Shown in pieces: positions 35,601 through 44,508 of a DNA stretch of 64,000 nt. Every line of letters begins with the position of its first letter. Position 1 is the first letter of the stretch. This stretch comes from Rhizophagus clarus. Lineage: Eukaryota > Glomeromycota > Glomeromycetes > Glomerales > Glomeraceae. Position numbers and translations under genes: made by a program. A model generated the notes under the pieces. That model had not been told where the DNA came from, searched no databases, and was given only the letters and a program-made list of their open reading frames with translations. The stretch is taken from the NCBI GenBank assembly GCA_015698045.1, contig BLAL01000274.1, forward strand, positions 1,674,001-1,738,000, in the 5' to 3' direction.

Positions 35601-38600
35601 AACAACTACTCTGGTGTTCTCGACCGCTGATAGAGGGTATTCCATTTGATAAAATCCCTAGACGTATGAAGAATAATTACTTACTTAATATGATCAACTT
35701 GATGAGACAGAATGATTTTACACTTTTTATCATAGACAAAGGCAGATTTCCTACCATAGTAGGAGGAAAAACTGATTTTGCAACTATTGCTACTTTTGAC
35801 TTCTTGTCCAAACACAGCACAATTTTACGCTCACGCCAAATTATGTTTGCAGAACAAATTATTTCAGGAGACAAGCGTCGCTTACTTAATTGGACTGATA
35901 TATGTAATAAACATTACTTTCAATCCATTCCTGGTCGTGGTAACAAAGAAGAAAAATGGTATATGGATATCCAAAAACTCATTACAGTGGATGGGCTTAA
36001 CATTAAACCACAGATTTACAACAAATTTAGTACATTCTTTGATAATATTGAAGATACTAAATCTTATGATATAGAAAAACAAGATAAATCATTATCTGTT
36101 GTATATAGCCCTCAACATAATTCGATTTTATTTGGAAAAGTTCAACGCCTTATTGATGAAGATACTATTCTTCTTCGACATTATTACGCTGATATGTCTC
36201 AATCAACCTCAACATCTACCTATGTTACCGTCTGTAATGATACACTTTGTGTTGCTAATACTGCAAATCGTTCAAACATGGGTGTTTGTGCTTTTATTGC
36301 CAAACCAAAGCATATAGTACCGCTTTTATCGGCTGCTAAATTTACTAAAGAAGATGTTAAACGTAGAAAAATGATTAATTTTAATCTTTTTAATCTTTTT
36401 GATCAAGCTAAGAAAAAATACGCTCTTTCTCAAAGTACGTTAACGAGAAATCACGTGATCAGACAAAACAATATTATTTTAGAATTGTTAGAACCAGGAC
36501 TTTCTAGGAATGAATTACTTATAATTCAACGAAAATTCGCTATATTTGATAATCCAAATTGCTGTATTTTTGAATTTTTCACTGATGGCTCTCTTATTGA
36601 ATTAGGCACTGAACAATGCAATATTAGCTGCGCGTTTGCTCACCTTGACAGATCCTTTGGTATTCCTCAAGTAGAATTTTATACTACGATTGATAAATGG
36701 CCTTCAGCATATCGAGGCGAACTCTTAGCAGTAATTTTAGCTCTTATGGTAGTCCCTTATAGAAGTAAAGTGAGAATCAACATTGACTCCTTAAATGTGA
36801 TTACTATGTTTGAGGGATTTAAATGTAATAATTTCTCCCTTACATCGCGAGATTATTTCAAACTTAACAATAGCTATCTATGGTCAATTTTGATTAGAAT
36901 TATTCGTCAACAGAACTTACATGTAGAAATGTTTAAAGTAGCTGCACACACTGATTGCGACGGCAATAATCACGTGGATAGATTAGCAAAATCTGCTCAC
37001 ATTGACCAAGATAGATTTATTAACTTTATAGATACTGCTCCTGACATTAAAGTACTTCCGTTATAAAATAATATCATCATTGAAACTCATTTACGAAAAT
37101 TCATCAAGATGGTTAGTCATATTAAAGGCCTGGAAAAATTTATCAACCTACATAGGAATACTAAATATCGAAAATTAGAAGTTGATTGGATTTCTACCTT
37201 TGAATGCCTCAATTGCGATATTGCAAATAATGAAACTTCAATGTCTTCTTCTAAAGTTAAAGCTTATAAAGTTCATCTCCTTATAGAAGAGATTCCTACA
37301 ATTGAACAAATGAAGAAATCATTTCTAGAATTATACGATGGATGGAAATGTCCTAGTTGTGGATTGGAAGATGAAACGTTTGATCACGTGTGGACATGTG
37401 ATGAACATCGCTCTCTTCTTTTAAAGATTAAAAATAATACAATTGATCTTTTATTATCATTGTTATTTGAATATAATCCAGACATTACAGATTATTCTGC
37501 CTTATTGACGCTTAATATATGGACAATTAGTACAGATCCTGACAATTTTACTTTTGTGGATCTCATCAAAGGCTTTATACCATTGGAGTTGACTCAAATT
37601 CTTAACTTGTGGATTCCTCGTAAACAATTACTGTTAGTCATTATTGAGATCAGGCAGTACATTTATGAACAAACATTTAAAGAAATTTGGATACATCGTT
37701 GTTCTTTTATAAAAGAATTTGAACGTTCGTTGGATATTACAAAAAAGAAAAAATTAACTTTAAAAAATTTTCGACCATTTAATAATATTTTGAATAGTGA
37801 TAGAGAATTAGAATATAAATTTGATGCTCTAGATAGTATTCGTAATAATATATATTTTGGTAAAAATATTATTGAATTTTACAGTAATCTTACTTCGTAG
37901 CGCTAGTAGTTAGTTAGTATACTTTATATAGAATTTTATATATGGTTTTATTACTTTCTTTTCTGCAGAGCGGGCTTCGGTTTACCTGGTTTTTAACTGG
38001 CTGTAAAAGAGGTAGTGGGTTAATTATTGAATGTTTCTAGAAGTAGTTGGTTATTTTTAGATAGTTCGTTATATAATTACTCCACCGTCGAAGTAGATTT
38101 AGTTCGCTTCTATTAGTTAGTTTCATTTTTTATTTTCATGTATCAATTTTGATGTGTTTATAATTTATGTGTTCGCTTCTAATATCTGTTCAATAAAAAT
38201 AAAAATAAAAATAAAAATAAAAAAATTAGTTATATGTAAATATTATATAAATATGTAATAATAGAATACGACTTACCAACTAAAATAAATTACCGAATAA
38301 TTTTTTAAATAAAGAAATTAGTTAGTTTAAATTATTTGTAAATATTATATAAATATGTAATAATAGAATTAAATAAATAACTTACTCGCTATATTACCAA
38401 ATAATTTTTTAAATAAAGAAATTAGTTAGTTTAAATTATATGTAAATATTATATAAATATGTAATAATATAATTAAATAAATAACTTACTCCCTATATTA
38501 CCAAGTAATTTTTAAATAAAGAAATTAGTCAATTAAATCAATAAATAACAGAAATATAGATAACATATGACTTACACCCTGTAATATGTATTATTTGGTA

Positions 38601-39186
38601 ATTAATTAGATGCAAATATTATCACAAAAGTATATACTGTAGATTAAATAACACTCACAATCTAATCGTGCATTTAAGTAAAAAGTATAATTAGTTTGAA
38701 TTACATGTGAACATTATATGTGTAATTAAATATTGTAACTTACAATCTATGATATGATTAATTATTAAATAGTTATTTAAACAAAAAATTTAGTTATCTG
38801 AATAGTATATAAATAAAGTAAAAAAATAAATGGCTGATAGCTTACCAACTATATGATATTATCAAATTGTTAAAGTTATAATTTTAATTATTTATATAAT
38901 AATGGTTTTGTTTTATTTTATATAAGATAGTTTATTAACTTACGAGCTAAATTATTTAAATTGTATGTGAATATTACAGTATATAGAGTATAATAATATT
39001 TAAATTATTTACAATAATTTTAGTTTAACAATTAAGTTTAATATATTTTACCTTCAGGTTCCTTGACGTTACTTGAGACTAATTTATTATATTGGGCAAA
39101 TTTGTTTAAGAATTTTTGAATAATTCTAACTTTCTATTAAATTACCATGCTATATGCTTTTTACCTTCACTATTACTGTGATTCAT
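20649..39186 (-). CDS. Protein kinase gene with a chain of predicted 1-6 nt microexons
   Basis: Model read on the minus strand. Exon 1 (39186-39165) begins ATG AAT CAC and ends GAA G before GTAAAA. Exon 2 (39078-39052) is 27 nt and again ends GAA G before GTAAAA. Then come 35 microexons (listed under the three array entries), then coding exons 21954-21723, 21635-20747 and 20671-20649. All junctions are GT-AG except one GC donor. The sum is 1302 nt, giving 433 residues and a TAG stop. Residues 17-53 come from microexons (start ALDYWWTIDP, end RKKQYSFEFG into the next exon). The kinase domain is about 82-345: GGFGIIY glycine loop, VALKCL lysine, HCDLHDGNIL catalytic loop (Cys for Arg in HRD), DLG for DFG, APE. 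It is a tyrosine-kinase-like group serine/threonine kinase. Two LINE insertions lie in its introns, one giving a 10.8-kb intron, so expression is uncertain. The kinase exons are firm; the microexon chain is inferred. Confidence 0.6.
22031..22031 (-). other. Predicted single-nucleotide exon
   Basis: The minus strand reads CTTTAG, A, GTAAGTC. The base sits between an acceptor with a CTGAT branch-like word upstream and a consensus donor. The flanking introns would be 22117-22032 (86 nt) and 22030-21955 (76 nt). Without it the upstream phase-1 chain cannot enter the kinase frame. Single-base exons are known but very rare (one is described in Arabidopsis APC11). Confidence 0.5.
22031..22419 (-). 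repeat. Microexon array, segment A (four candidate microexons)
   Basis: In transcript order on the minus strand: AAT 22311-22309, ATTCTT 22219-22214, TTG 22120-22118, and a single base A at 22031. Each is bounded by (T)TTAG upstream and GTAAGT downstream. The spacers are 76-93 nt, normal fungal intron size. The single-base exon supplies exactly the base needed to join phase-1 microexons to the kinase exon that starts G TTT GGA at 21954. The segment ends at 22419 where LINE copy 1 is inserted. Confidence 0.6.
22402..24943 (+). mobile_element. 5'-truncated LINE (copy 1) with 18-bp target-site duplication
   Basis: The element body is 22420-24928. An 18-bp direct repeat AAATAAATAACTTATAAC flanks it at 22402-22419 and 24926-24943, overlapping the A tail (24911-24928). 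Poly-A plus target duplication is the signature of target-primed reverse transcription. The 5' junction falls inside ORF2: the frame is open from the first element base (QVQVLTKDEC before the first ATG), so about two thirds of the element is missing. The 3' UTR (24712-24910) holds a GC-rich GGCGCGCGCGCC palindrome. It inserted into one spacer of the kinase microexon array, antisense to the gene. Confidence 0.9.
22420..24711 (+). pseudogene. LINE copy 1 ORF2 fragment: RNase H and zinc-finger C-terminus
   Basis: The frame is open over about 763 codons from the truncation point; the first ATG is at 22471. It matches the C-terminal third of ORF2 in copy 2 (FAATAPN against FARTAPN; GLLGTITNLRL against GILGRITEIRL). 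The RNase H domain shows YTDGSL, RAEIMAV, HTDSQA and the VKGHSGD...DD region, giving the expected acidic residues. Near the C-terminus a C-x2-C...H-x4-C zinc motif reads WKCALCE...FDHVWLCDE. Endonuclease and reverse transcriptase domains are absent, so the copy cannot move by itself. No internal stop suggests fairly recent insertion. Confidence 0.85.
24943..27471 (-). repeat. Microexon array, segment B (23 candidate microexons)
   Basis: In transcript order (plus coordinate of the lowest base): ATC 27432, CGA 27321, AAC 27212, ATG 27096, TTG 26994, AAC 26900, ATTTTT 26782, TTG 26675, CTC 26583, TAC 26480, CTC 26369, AAC 26260, TAC 26145, CTC 26034, AAC 25925, TAC 25810, GGA 25699, ATC 25596, AAC 25480 (GC donor), TAC 25376, GGA 25265, AGA 25161, AAC 24948. 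Unit spacing is 92-116 bp. One unit near 25058 has lost its donor (GACAGT in place of GTAAGT) and is skipped in the model. Units share ACTAACTAA as branch candidate and ATTTTAG or AATATAG as acceptor. A three-unit block TAC-CTC-AAC repeats at exactly 335 bp, and a TAC-GGA pair at 434 bp. Confidence 0.65.
27472..30351 (+). other. 5' part of the long insertion: non-coding, repeat-rich
   Basis: This begins abruptly where the microexon array stops (after TAAATAAAGAA) and precedes ORF1 of LINE copy 2. It may be a very long 5' UTR of that LINE or a separate nested element; I see no boundary that decides. It holds about three degenerate copies of a block with AATAAAAACG and AAAAAATGTTG (27680-27900), the hairpin array at 28320-29290, and two hairpins at 29460-29530 (ATAGGTTCC/GGGAACCTAT and TTCAGAG/CTCTGAA). 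No convincing gene. Confidence 0.5.
28320..29290 (+). repeat. Tandem array of about 33-bp hairpin-forming units
   Basis: The unit is AAAAACGATTAAGAAATCG followed by a T run and GTTATT, repeated over 25 times with small changes. Each unit is self-complementary: ACGATT pairs with AATCGT around a short AAGA loop. Variants often change both arms (ATGATT with AATCAT); many others give a G-U wobble, and a few mismatch. The array could be the repeated promoter or 5' UTR of the LINE, comparable in position to monomers in some mammalian L1 elements (analogy only). Confidence 0.8.
30352..32428 (+). pseudogene. LINE copy 2 ORF1 (nucleic-acid chaperone-like), frameshifted
   Basis: The first frame, 30352-31521 (389 codons, starts ATG TCT AAC), is Ser/Asn/Pro-rich and then contains a globular part that looks RRM-like (IQVIDIPAYRKAAEIRASF, ...YITYKSQEALTYF). 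It runs off frame near 31512-31521, and the sequence continues in another frame at 31502-32428 with a second RRM-like block (CRYAYIHFSCDEDRQ) and a CCHC knuckle C-x2-C-x4-H-x4-C (CNICGNPFHMADTC), then an acidic, Gln-rich tail. ORF1 proteins of such LINEs bind element RNA. The single frameshift means this copy does not make a full-length ORF1, unless the base is a sequence error. Confidence 0.8.
32438..37900 (+). pseudogene. LINE copy 2 ORF2: endonuclease, reverse transcriptase, RNase H
   Basis: One reading frame of about 1820 codons, broken by a TAG at 32699-32701 and a TAA at 37064-37066. The APE-type endonuclease spans both sides of the first stop (IASTNIRTLNKNKF at the start; MGDFNI; SRLDYIW; DHKTITL). 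The reverse transcriptase follows: FPIAKPK, LSQDMGKAYDHV, GIDQGEVISP, and FMDDTQW in place of the usual YADD box. RNase H is FTDGSLIELG, RGELLAV, NIDSLNV, AAHTDCDGNNHVDRLA. After the second stop come the zinc motif CPSCG...FDHVWTCDEH and the C-terminal end. The two stops and the ORF1 frameshift mark a dead but fairly young element. Confidence 0.88.
38226..38947 (-). repeat. Microexon array, segment C (eight candidate microexons)
   Basis: In transcript order (lowest base): CTC 38944, TTG 38846, ATT 38744, ATT 38659 (GTGAGT donor), GGT 38576, GGA 38490, CGA 38386, TTG 38277. The last three units are near-identical to segment B. The first five are strongly diverged in their spacers, yet each keeps AG, three bases, GTAAG or GTGAG. 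Spacings are 83-109 bp. Exon 2 lies 105 nt upstream. Retention of splice signals at triplet spacing in units that no longer look like repeats is the best internal sign of selection for splicing. Confidence 0.65.
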
Positions 39187-39393
39187 TATTATGCAATTAT
39201 GTCAAGTCTCTTCTTAAAAAAATAATTTTCTTTATTAAAATGCCATTTTTTTAGTCACATAATATTTATGCAAAATGCAACTATGTTGATCAGTTGATCA
39301 CAAATTTACAATCACTGCATGACGCCTCATTATGTGCAACAAAAAATCATAATAGAGAAAATAATTACTAAAAGTAGTTAAACAGGGATAATT

Positions 39394-39723
39394 TTGGCTG
39401 AAGCAGTTTGGAATATTATTGGTTATTGCAAATGTTTATTATCATTTTATTATTATAAGGATATTACATTGAATAAGAGAGATTTGATTATGAAAGAAGT
39501 TGGATATTTGGAAAATGTGCATGTAATGTCATATAATCAAATAGAAAATTTTAATGGATTAGAAATAAATATATGTAAAGATGAGAAAAGTACCATGGAA
39601 AAATATTTCGAATCACAAGATAAAGATTCTGATGAAAATCAAATAAAAAAGAAGAAACTAATAGAATTAAATAATTTAGATTATTGATACCAACGTGAAG
39701 TGGGGAAAAAGAAAAATGAATCT
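39394..39723 (+). pseudogene. Sel1-gene fragment, cut by a MITE-like insertion
   Basis: This reads LLSFYYYKDITLNKRD, VMSYNQIENFNGLEIN, CKDEKSTMEKYFESQDK, LIELNNLDY and then a TGA, followed by YQREVGKKKNES in the same frame. It matches residues of the N-terminal region and first repeat of the Sel1 protein at 1706 (LLSFYYYKDVI, FENFNGLEINLCKDE, KLNNLGYCYQYGIG). The match stops exactly at the left terminus of the element at 39724. There is no start of the family type, so it is a relic. Confidence 0.85.
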
Positions 39724-40568
39724 ACCCTATAAAAAATAAGTGTCTGGATAATGTCCAGAAAATGTCTGAAAAAATTATCTAAAATATTGTCTGGAAATTC
39801 TGGACATTGTGTGTCCGGAAACTGTTTTGAAAACACCTCATTTTTGGGATATTAGGAAATTGTCCAAATTGTCCAGAAATGTATTTTTGTAAAATTTGCC
39901 ACAAAAGATGATCAATGGATAGATGATCATCATTATTCCTTAACCCAAAATTTTTATATCATAGCTATATAGTATTTTTGCCTGTTTTGCAATTTTAATT
40001 AGTACAACAGAAAAGGTTTTGAATGTCAGTTTTGTGCTTTTTGCATTTTTTAAAAATTAATTTATCCGTTTTTAGGGGGTCATTAAAGCAGGTAGAATTG
40101 GCCGGAATTACGGCATTAAGAAATTACTTATGTGACAAATAATGTATGTGATAAATATGTTTTTACTAACTGAAAAAATTTTAAGTCCCTGGAATACTTA
40201 GTAAAAATGAAGAATGGAGGATGCAACACTGTGTGACAAATATTTTTACCGTAATCACGTGATTCTACCCCGCTTTAACGGTCCCCCATTTTTAGAAATA
40301 GTATCCAGAATTTGTCCTGAACTTTTTCATGTCCGGAATTTGTCTATCTGGTCTTTTTACTATATCCAAAATTTGTCCAGGTTTAACTGTCCAGAATTTG
40401 TCCAAAATTTTATGCTGAACAAATACTGGATGAATTCTGGACAAAGTTAGAACATGTCAAAATTTTAAGTATCCAAAAAAGTGGACATTTTCCAGATACA
40501 CCAGATTTATTTTGGACATTTTCTGGACATTTTTGATAACATTTTCCAGACATTTATTTTTATAGGGT
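39724..40568. mobile_element. Non-autonomous DNA transposon (MITE-like), 845 bp
   Basis: The ends are inverted repeats: left ACCCTATAAAAAATAAGTGT then CTGGATAATGTCCAGAAAA; right end, reverse complemented, ACCCTATAAAAATAAATGTC then TGGAAAATG. Inside both ends many copies of TGTCC(A/G)GAA occur in both orientations, as subterminal repeats. There is no transposase ORF; the 78-codon ORF at 40214-40450 is made of these repeats. I see no clear target-site duplication. It landed in the Sel1 fragment. Confidence 0.75.
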
Positions 40569-41175
40569 TGTAGCAGTGTGTATTCATCATCAAAAATTTG
40601 CTTTTTGTCACAAATTTTTACGTATCAAGCATATTCTTGCGATCTTTATTGTAACGAACATGTAATGTTTCATCCATTACTTTGATTTGCACTTCCCCAC
40701 GTGCCAAAAGTGAACCATTATCTTCCATAATCTTATCATATAATAATATGGTAACATATAGATGTATTTATATATCATATAGATATGCTTTGTTTATTGT
40801 TGCATCAATAAAATTCAGGCAAATTCTATAATTTCAGCCCAAATCAAATTTTATATAATGGAGTCAGTCTGGAGTTCAATTCGGTTCAAAACAGTTTTTA
40901 TGGTTAAAAATAATTTTAAACTCAAGATTCAAAATCTTATGAATTTAGAATTGGCTCAAGAATCAACTTGATTCATTTTGAACATTTCTCACCCTTAACA
41001 TTAATTTATGAGCAAATTTAAATTGTAGCAATCATATACCACACAACCTTTGTTCTTCACACGTTATATGTTCAGTTAAAAAAAATCTGATTTTATTTAA
41101 ATATTTATATATTATATAAAAATATAACAACTCCATAATAATACAAATATATATATATAACAATAAAAAAAAAAT
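40569..41175. other. Intergenic, no gene seen
   Basis: AT-rich spacer between the MITE-like element and the 3' end of the minus-strand F-box gene. It should contain the F-box gene's 3' UTR. Confidence 0.5.
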
Positions 41176-42615
41176 TCATTCCAAATAAGTAACAGAATTA
41201 CTTGTATTCCATGTAAAATCATTGTCTAAATTTTGTTCATGTATATCAATAATTTTATAATGCTTTATTACATTCGATTCATACATTCTAATTAAATTAA
41301 CCAAATCATTCAAATTCGGGCTTTCTATTAAGTGCATCAAATAAGTATTTATTTCTAGCAGCATGGGACTTTTTGTCCAATTATCAAAAAATGATTTCAA
41401 ATGACCAAATTTAAATTCAAAGAATGAAAATTTTAATTTAAATAAACCCACTGGTGAAGAATTATTCAATATTTTTGAAAGTAAATCAAGGTCAACATGA
41501 TCTCCTTGAACACATAAACCTTTTAAATATTGACAATTAATCAATATTTTTTCCAATTCATAATAAGTTGTTTTATCCTTATAATTTATTGAAGTTTTGA
41601 AATATTCAAGTTTTGGACAATTTTTACATATCACTTTAGTAAGTTTATTATTAATATGATAATAATTGTAACTTAATTTAGTGATTTGACCTTTCGTACT
41701 TTTAATCAAACTAATTACAATTTTAGGTAAAACTCTCCAAGTTTTTAAAGTTGTCAAAAGGGGTAAAGATATATTATCTTCCAAATTTTCCCATTTCATA
41801 TTATACTTTAAACAAATTTCTAAGCTGGTTAAATTTACTAAATATGTAAGAATTTTCGTGAAGGGTTTCCAATCTAATTTTACATGTTGTATTGTATTAG
41901 CACTTTTAATTATTGCTTCTTCAAGGGATTTTTGATCCGCTTTACTTGGGAATCGATTAAAAGTGATTTCTTTTAAATTTTTTTGAGATTCAATTAATTT
42001 TGTGATTCCAGAATTATTGATTTTTAGAATATATTTTTTATCAAATCTCATTTTTTTAATTGATTGACTTATTTTAGATAAACCTATCAAATTATCAATT
42101 TCATTACCATAAAAAAAAATGTATTCAAGATCTGAAAAGCAACGTTCGGCTCCAGAAAGATTATATATTCGATATTTAAATTTAGATGGAACTATAAGGG
42201 AGATATATCTTGTATTTTCATTAATAAATAATTTTAATATTTCATTTCTTAATAAATATATTTTGGATTTTACGATATCTTTTGAATTGATCATCATACT
42301 TTCTATAAGACGTAAATTTAAATGTCTCCAAAATTTAATATAATTAAATAAAGGTGGACGAAAAGATTCCGTAAAAATATTGTTTACTACATTCTTTAAA
42401 TTATCTCTAGACTTTTCTGATAATTGTAAAAGTATTACATTGAATAATTTATTATTTGAATTATTTAAAACGTATCTACCAGGAAATTTCCACAAAATTG
42501 GTACCGTTGTTTCACACCAGGTTCTGTTAATTAAAAGGCATGAATAAAGTGATTTACTATCATCTTGCAATTCTTCTAATATTTGATAAATTACGTCTTT
42601 GTTAAATTTCGACAT
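41176..42615 (-). CDS. F-box protein with LRR-like region, 479 aa
   Basis: Starts ATG TCG AAA at 42615, just after an A/T tract. The N-terminal F-box reads FNKDVIYQILEEL, SLYSCLLINRTWC, VPILWKFPG. The body shows irregular leucine-rich repeats (CPKLEYFKTS, INCQYLKGLCV, LLTTLKTWRV), and a shared family signature after the F-box (LFNVILLQLSEKSRDNLKN; GAERCFSDLEYIFF). Probably an SCF ubiquitin-ligase substrate receptor; the target is unknown. Intact single exon. Its close relative survives as a relic at 3881-4110, and 12145-13641 is a more distant paralogue. Confidence 0.88.
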   Translation of the reverse strand: MSKFNKDVIYQILEELQDDSKSLYSCLLINRTWCETTVPILWKFPGRYVLNNSNNKLFNVILLQLSEKSRDNLKNVVNNIFTESFRPPLFNYIKFWRHLNLRLIESMMINSKDIVKSKIYLLRNEILKLFINENTRYISLIVPSKFKYRIYNLSGAERCFSDLEYIFFYGNEIDNLIGLSKISQSIKKMRFDKKYILKINNSGITKLIESQKNLKEITFNRFPSKADQKSLEEAIIKSANTIQHVKLDWKPFTKILTYLVNLTSLEICLKYNMKWENLEDNISLPLLTTLKTWRVLPKIVISLIKSTKGQITKLSYNYYHINNKLTKVICKNCPKLEYFKTSINYKDKTTYYELEKILINCQYLKGLCVQGDHVDLDLLSKILNNSSPVGLFKLKFSFFEFKFGHLKSFFDNWTKSPMLLEINTYLMHLIESPNLNDLVNLIRMYESNVIKHYKIIDIHEQNLDNDFTWNTSNSVTYLE

Positions 42616-43492
42616 TTTTTTAAAAAAAAACGCATATTACGTTGCGTAAAAGTCGTAAACGTAAAATCGTAAAGGATTATCTTATATTTTATGCAACAGA
42701 GTACAAAATGCATTGCAACAGTGTACAAAGAATTATAGAAGAGTACATAAAAGTGCAGTTGGCGTACTTTTCGTATGTAACAGTATGTAACACTTCTGTC
42801 ACTAGGCGATTTTTTCCCATCTAAAGAATTTTATTATTTATAAGCACCCCAAAAAATCCTTTAGGTTTAATATAATAATTGAATATGGAAAATTTTAAGC
42901 ATTTTCTAAAACAACAAAAAACCTTGTCAACGCTGAGATTGTGACAATCATGCAATATCATGCAGCATGACCGAACGATAACTTTGATAATTCATTCTAA
43001 GTTTGGTTAGCTATTAATTACACTCCCACTGTTTGGGATGAAATTTTTGAACACAAAATTTTTTTATTCAAGTAAAAAACCATGAATGTAACGTCGGTTT
43101 TTTATAGGGGTTAAACACAAATTTAAAACAGCAAATGTATAGATTCTTAGGATTGATATACGAATTTCAGTTTTCGTAAGGCCTAATTTAACTTTTTCTT
43201 ATTAAATAATTGTTTTCATGTGATTATTATACTTTATAACCTTAAACGGCTTAGAAGGAAATTTGTCATGTCTAAAATTTTCAGCCATATTGATCTACGT
43301 TTCGACAATAAAATTGGGGTTGGATCATTAAAAATTAGGCAAAAAAAATAACGATTTATATATATAATAAATTTAATTTTTTTTTTTCAATATTCTAATA
43401 CCTATTATTTTTTATGTTATAATGAACAAGATATAAATAATTATTAAGGCTCTATAAGTCTCTATCTTACTTCTAAACAAATATCCAAGACA

Positions 43493-43596
43493 TAATAGTT
43501 ATTGGTTGGGGGAGGGGTAGAATATCGGTCACTCCGAAGGGGTGACACGATATTTTACCCCCCCCCCCCCCCCCCCTCCTAACCAATAACTATTAT
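43493..43596. mobile_element. Foldback element, 104 bp, with a C-run
   Basis: A nearly perfect inverted repeat: left arm ATAATAGTTATTGGTTGGGG then GAGGGGTAGAATATCGGTCAC, loop TCCGAAGG, right arm GTGACACGATATTTTACCC, 19 C residues in all (43558-43576), then TCCTAACCAATAACTATTAT. The arms differ mainly by expansion of the C run. The structure is like a very short MITE or a foldback transposon. No ORF. Confidence 0.8.
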
Positions 43597-44508
43597 ATAT
43601 GTAGGGGTAGGATCAACAATTGCGTAGCAATCATAGAAATATTTTGAGACAAGATTCTTATTTGTGTACAACAACTACAACATATATATTTTTAACTATA
43701 GTCAGGTTATTTGCGTACTTTTAACGTTTTTCTAATGTTAGGGGTATTAAGTTGCGTATTTTTAACACAATTTTATCATATGTAATATATTATTTTACGT
43801 TATAAGTACGAGTTATTTGTCACGTCTTTTAATTAATTTTTTAAGAAAATCTTTTCATTGCACGGTTAACAGCATAAAAAATATATAAAATTTAAATTTA
43901 TTTTTAGTATTGTAAATGAAAATTTTGGCACTATTTGTATCTTTATTTAAATCAGAGATCAGAAGATTTAGTTTGCTTATTTTCTCCAGTTTTCCGATGT
44001 CGTGTGCTAATTTTGCGTATTGAATTTATAGAATACCTCTGCTACAGCACTTGGTAAAAAATTCAAAAGTCATCTGACCCCTATATATATTTATTTCGGG
44101 GTCCTGGAATCTTTTTATAGCGAGGTAGTTATTTCGCAAGTGGTATTAGTTTGCTCACATCTAAACTTGCGTATGTACTAATCTAAAATTGATACTCTCG
44201 TTTATAAATCAATTGAAATCTACTCTTTATTCTCAGCCAAATAAATTATGCCATCCCGAGTAAATCATTACTACAATCCACAATTAATCAAATACGGTAT
44301 GACCGGTATTATATTGTGTTATAATATAATAATTTGATAGTTAACTATATTAATCAAATTGTTTATTTTTTTTATAACGCCATAAAATAAAAGCCGCTGA
44401 TCAAAAGGTTTATTTTATTATTAATCATCAATGTATTATTTTACAAATATATATAATTATATATACTCCCAAATTTTCTCATAATATACTTCAAAACCAC
44501 AAATTATC

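Larger units (their letters stand above)
27472..38226 (+). mobile_element. Long non-LTR insertion containing LINE copy 2
   Basis: Unit sequence of the kinase array stops at 27471 and resumes at about 38226, so everything between is one insertion or a nested set. The 3' end is an (AAAAT)n tail (38191-38225), usual for LINEs. ORF1 and ORF2 occupy 30352-37900, and the 3' UTR is 37901-38190. A target duplication cannot be shown because the flank is itself A-rich. Domain order (ORF1 with CCHC knuckle, APE endonuclease, RT, RNase H, C-terminal zinc motif) resembles the Tad/I-type LINE groups with RNase H. It is antisense to the kinase gene. Confidence 0.75.

Noticed and set aside
40214..40450. 78-codon ORF in the MITE-like element
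   Set aside because: It is made of the subterminal TGTCC(A/G)GAA repeats and has no transposase motif.
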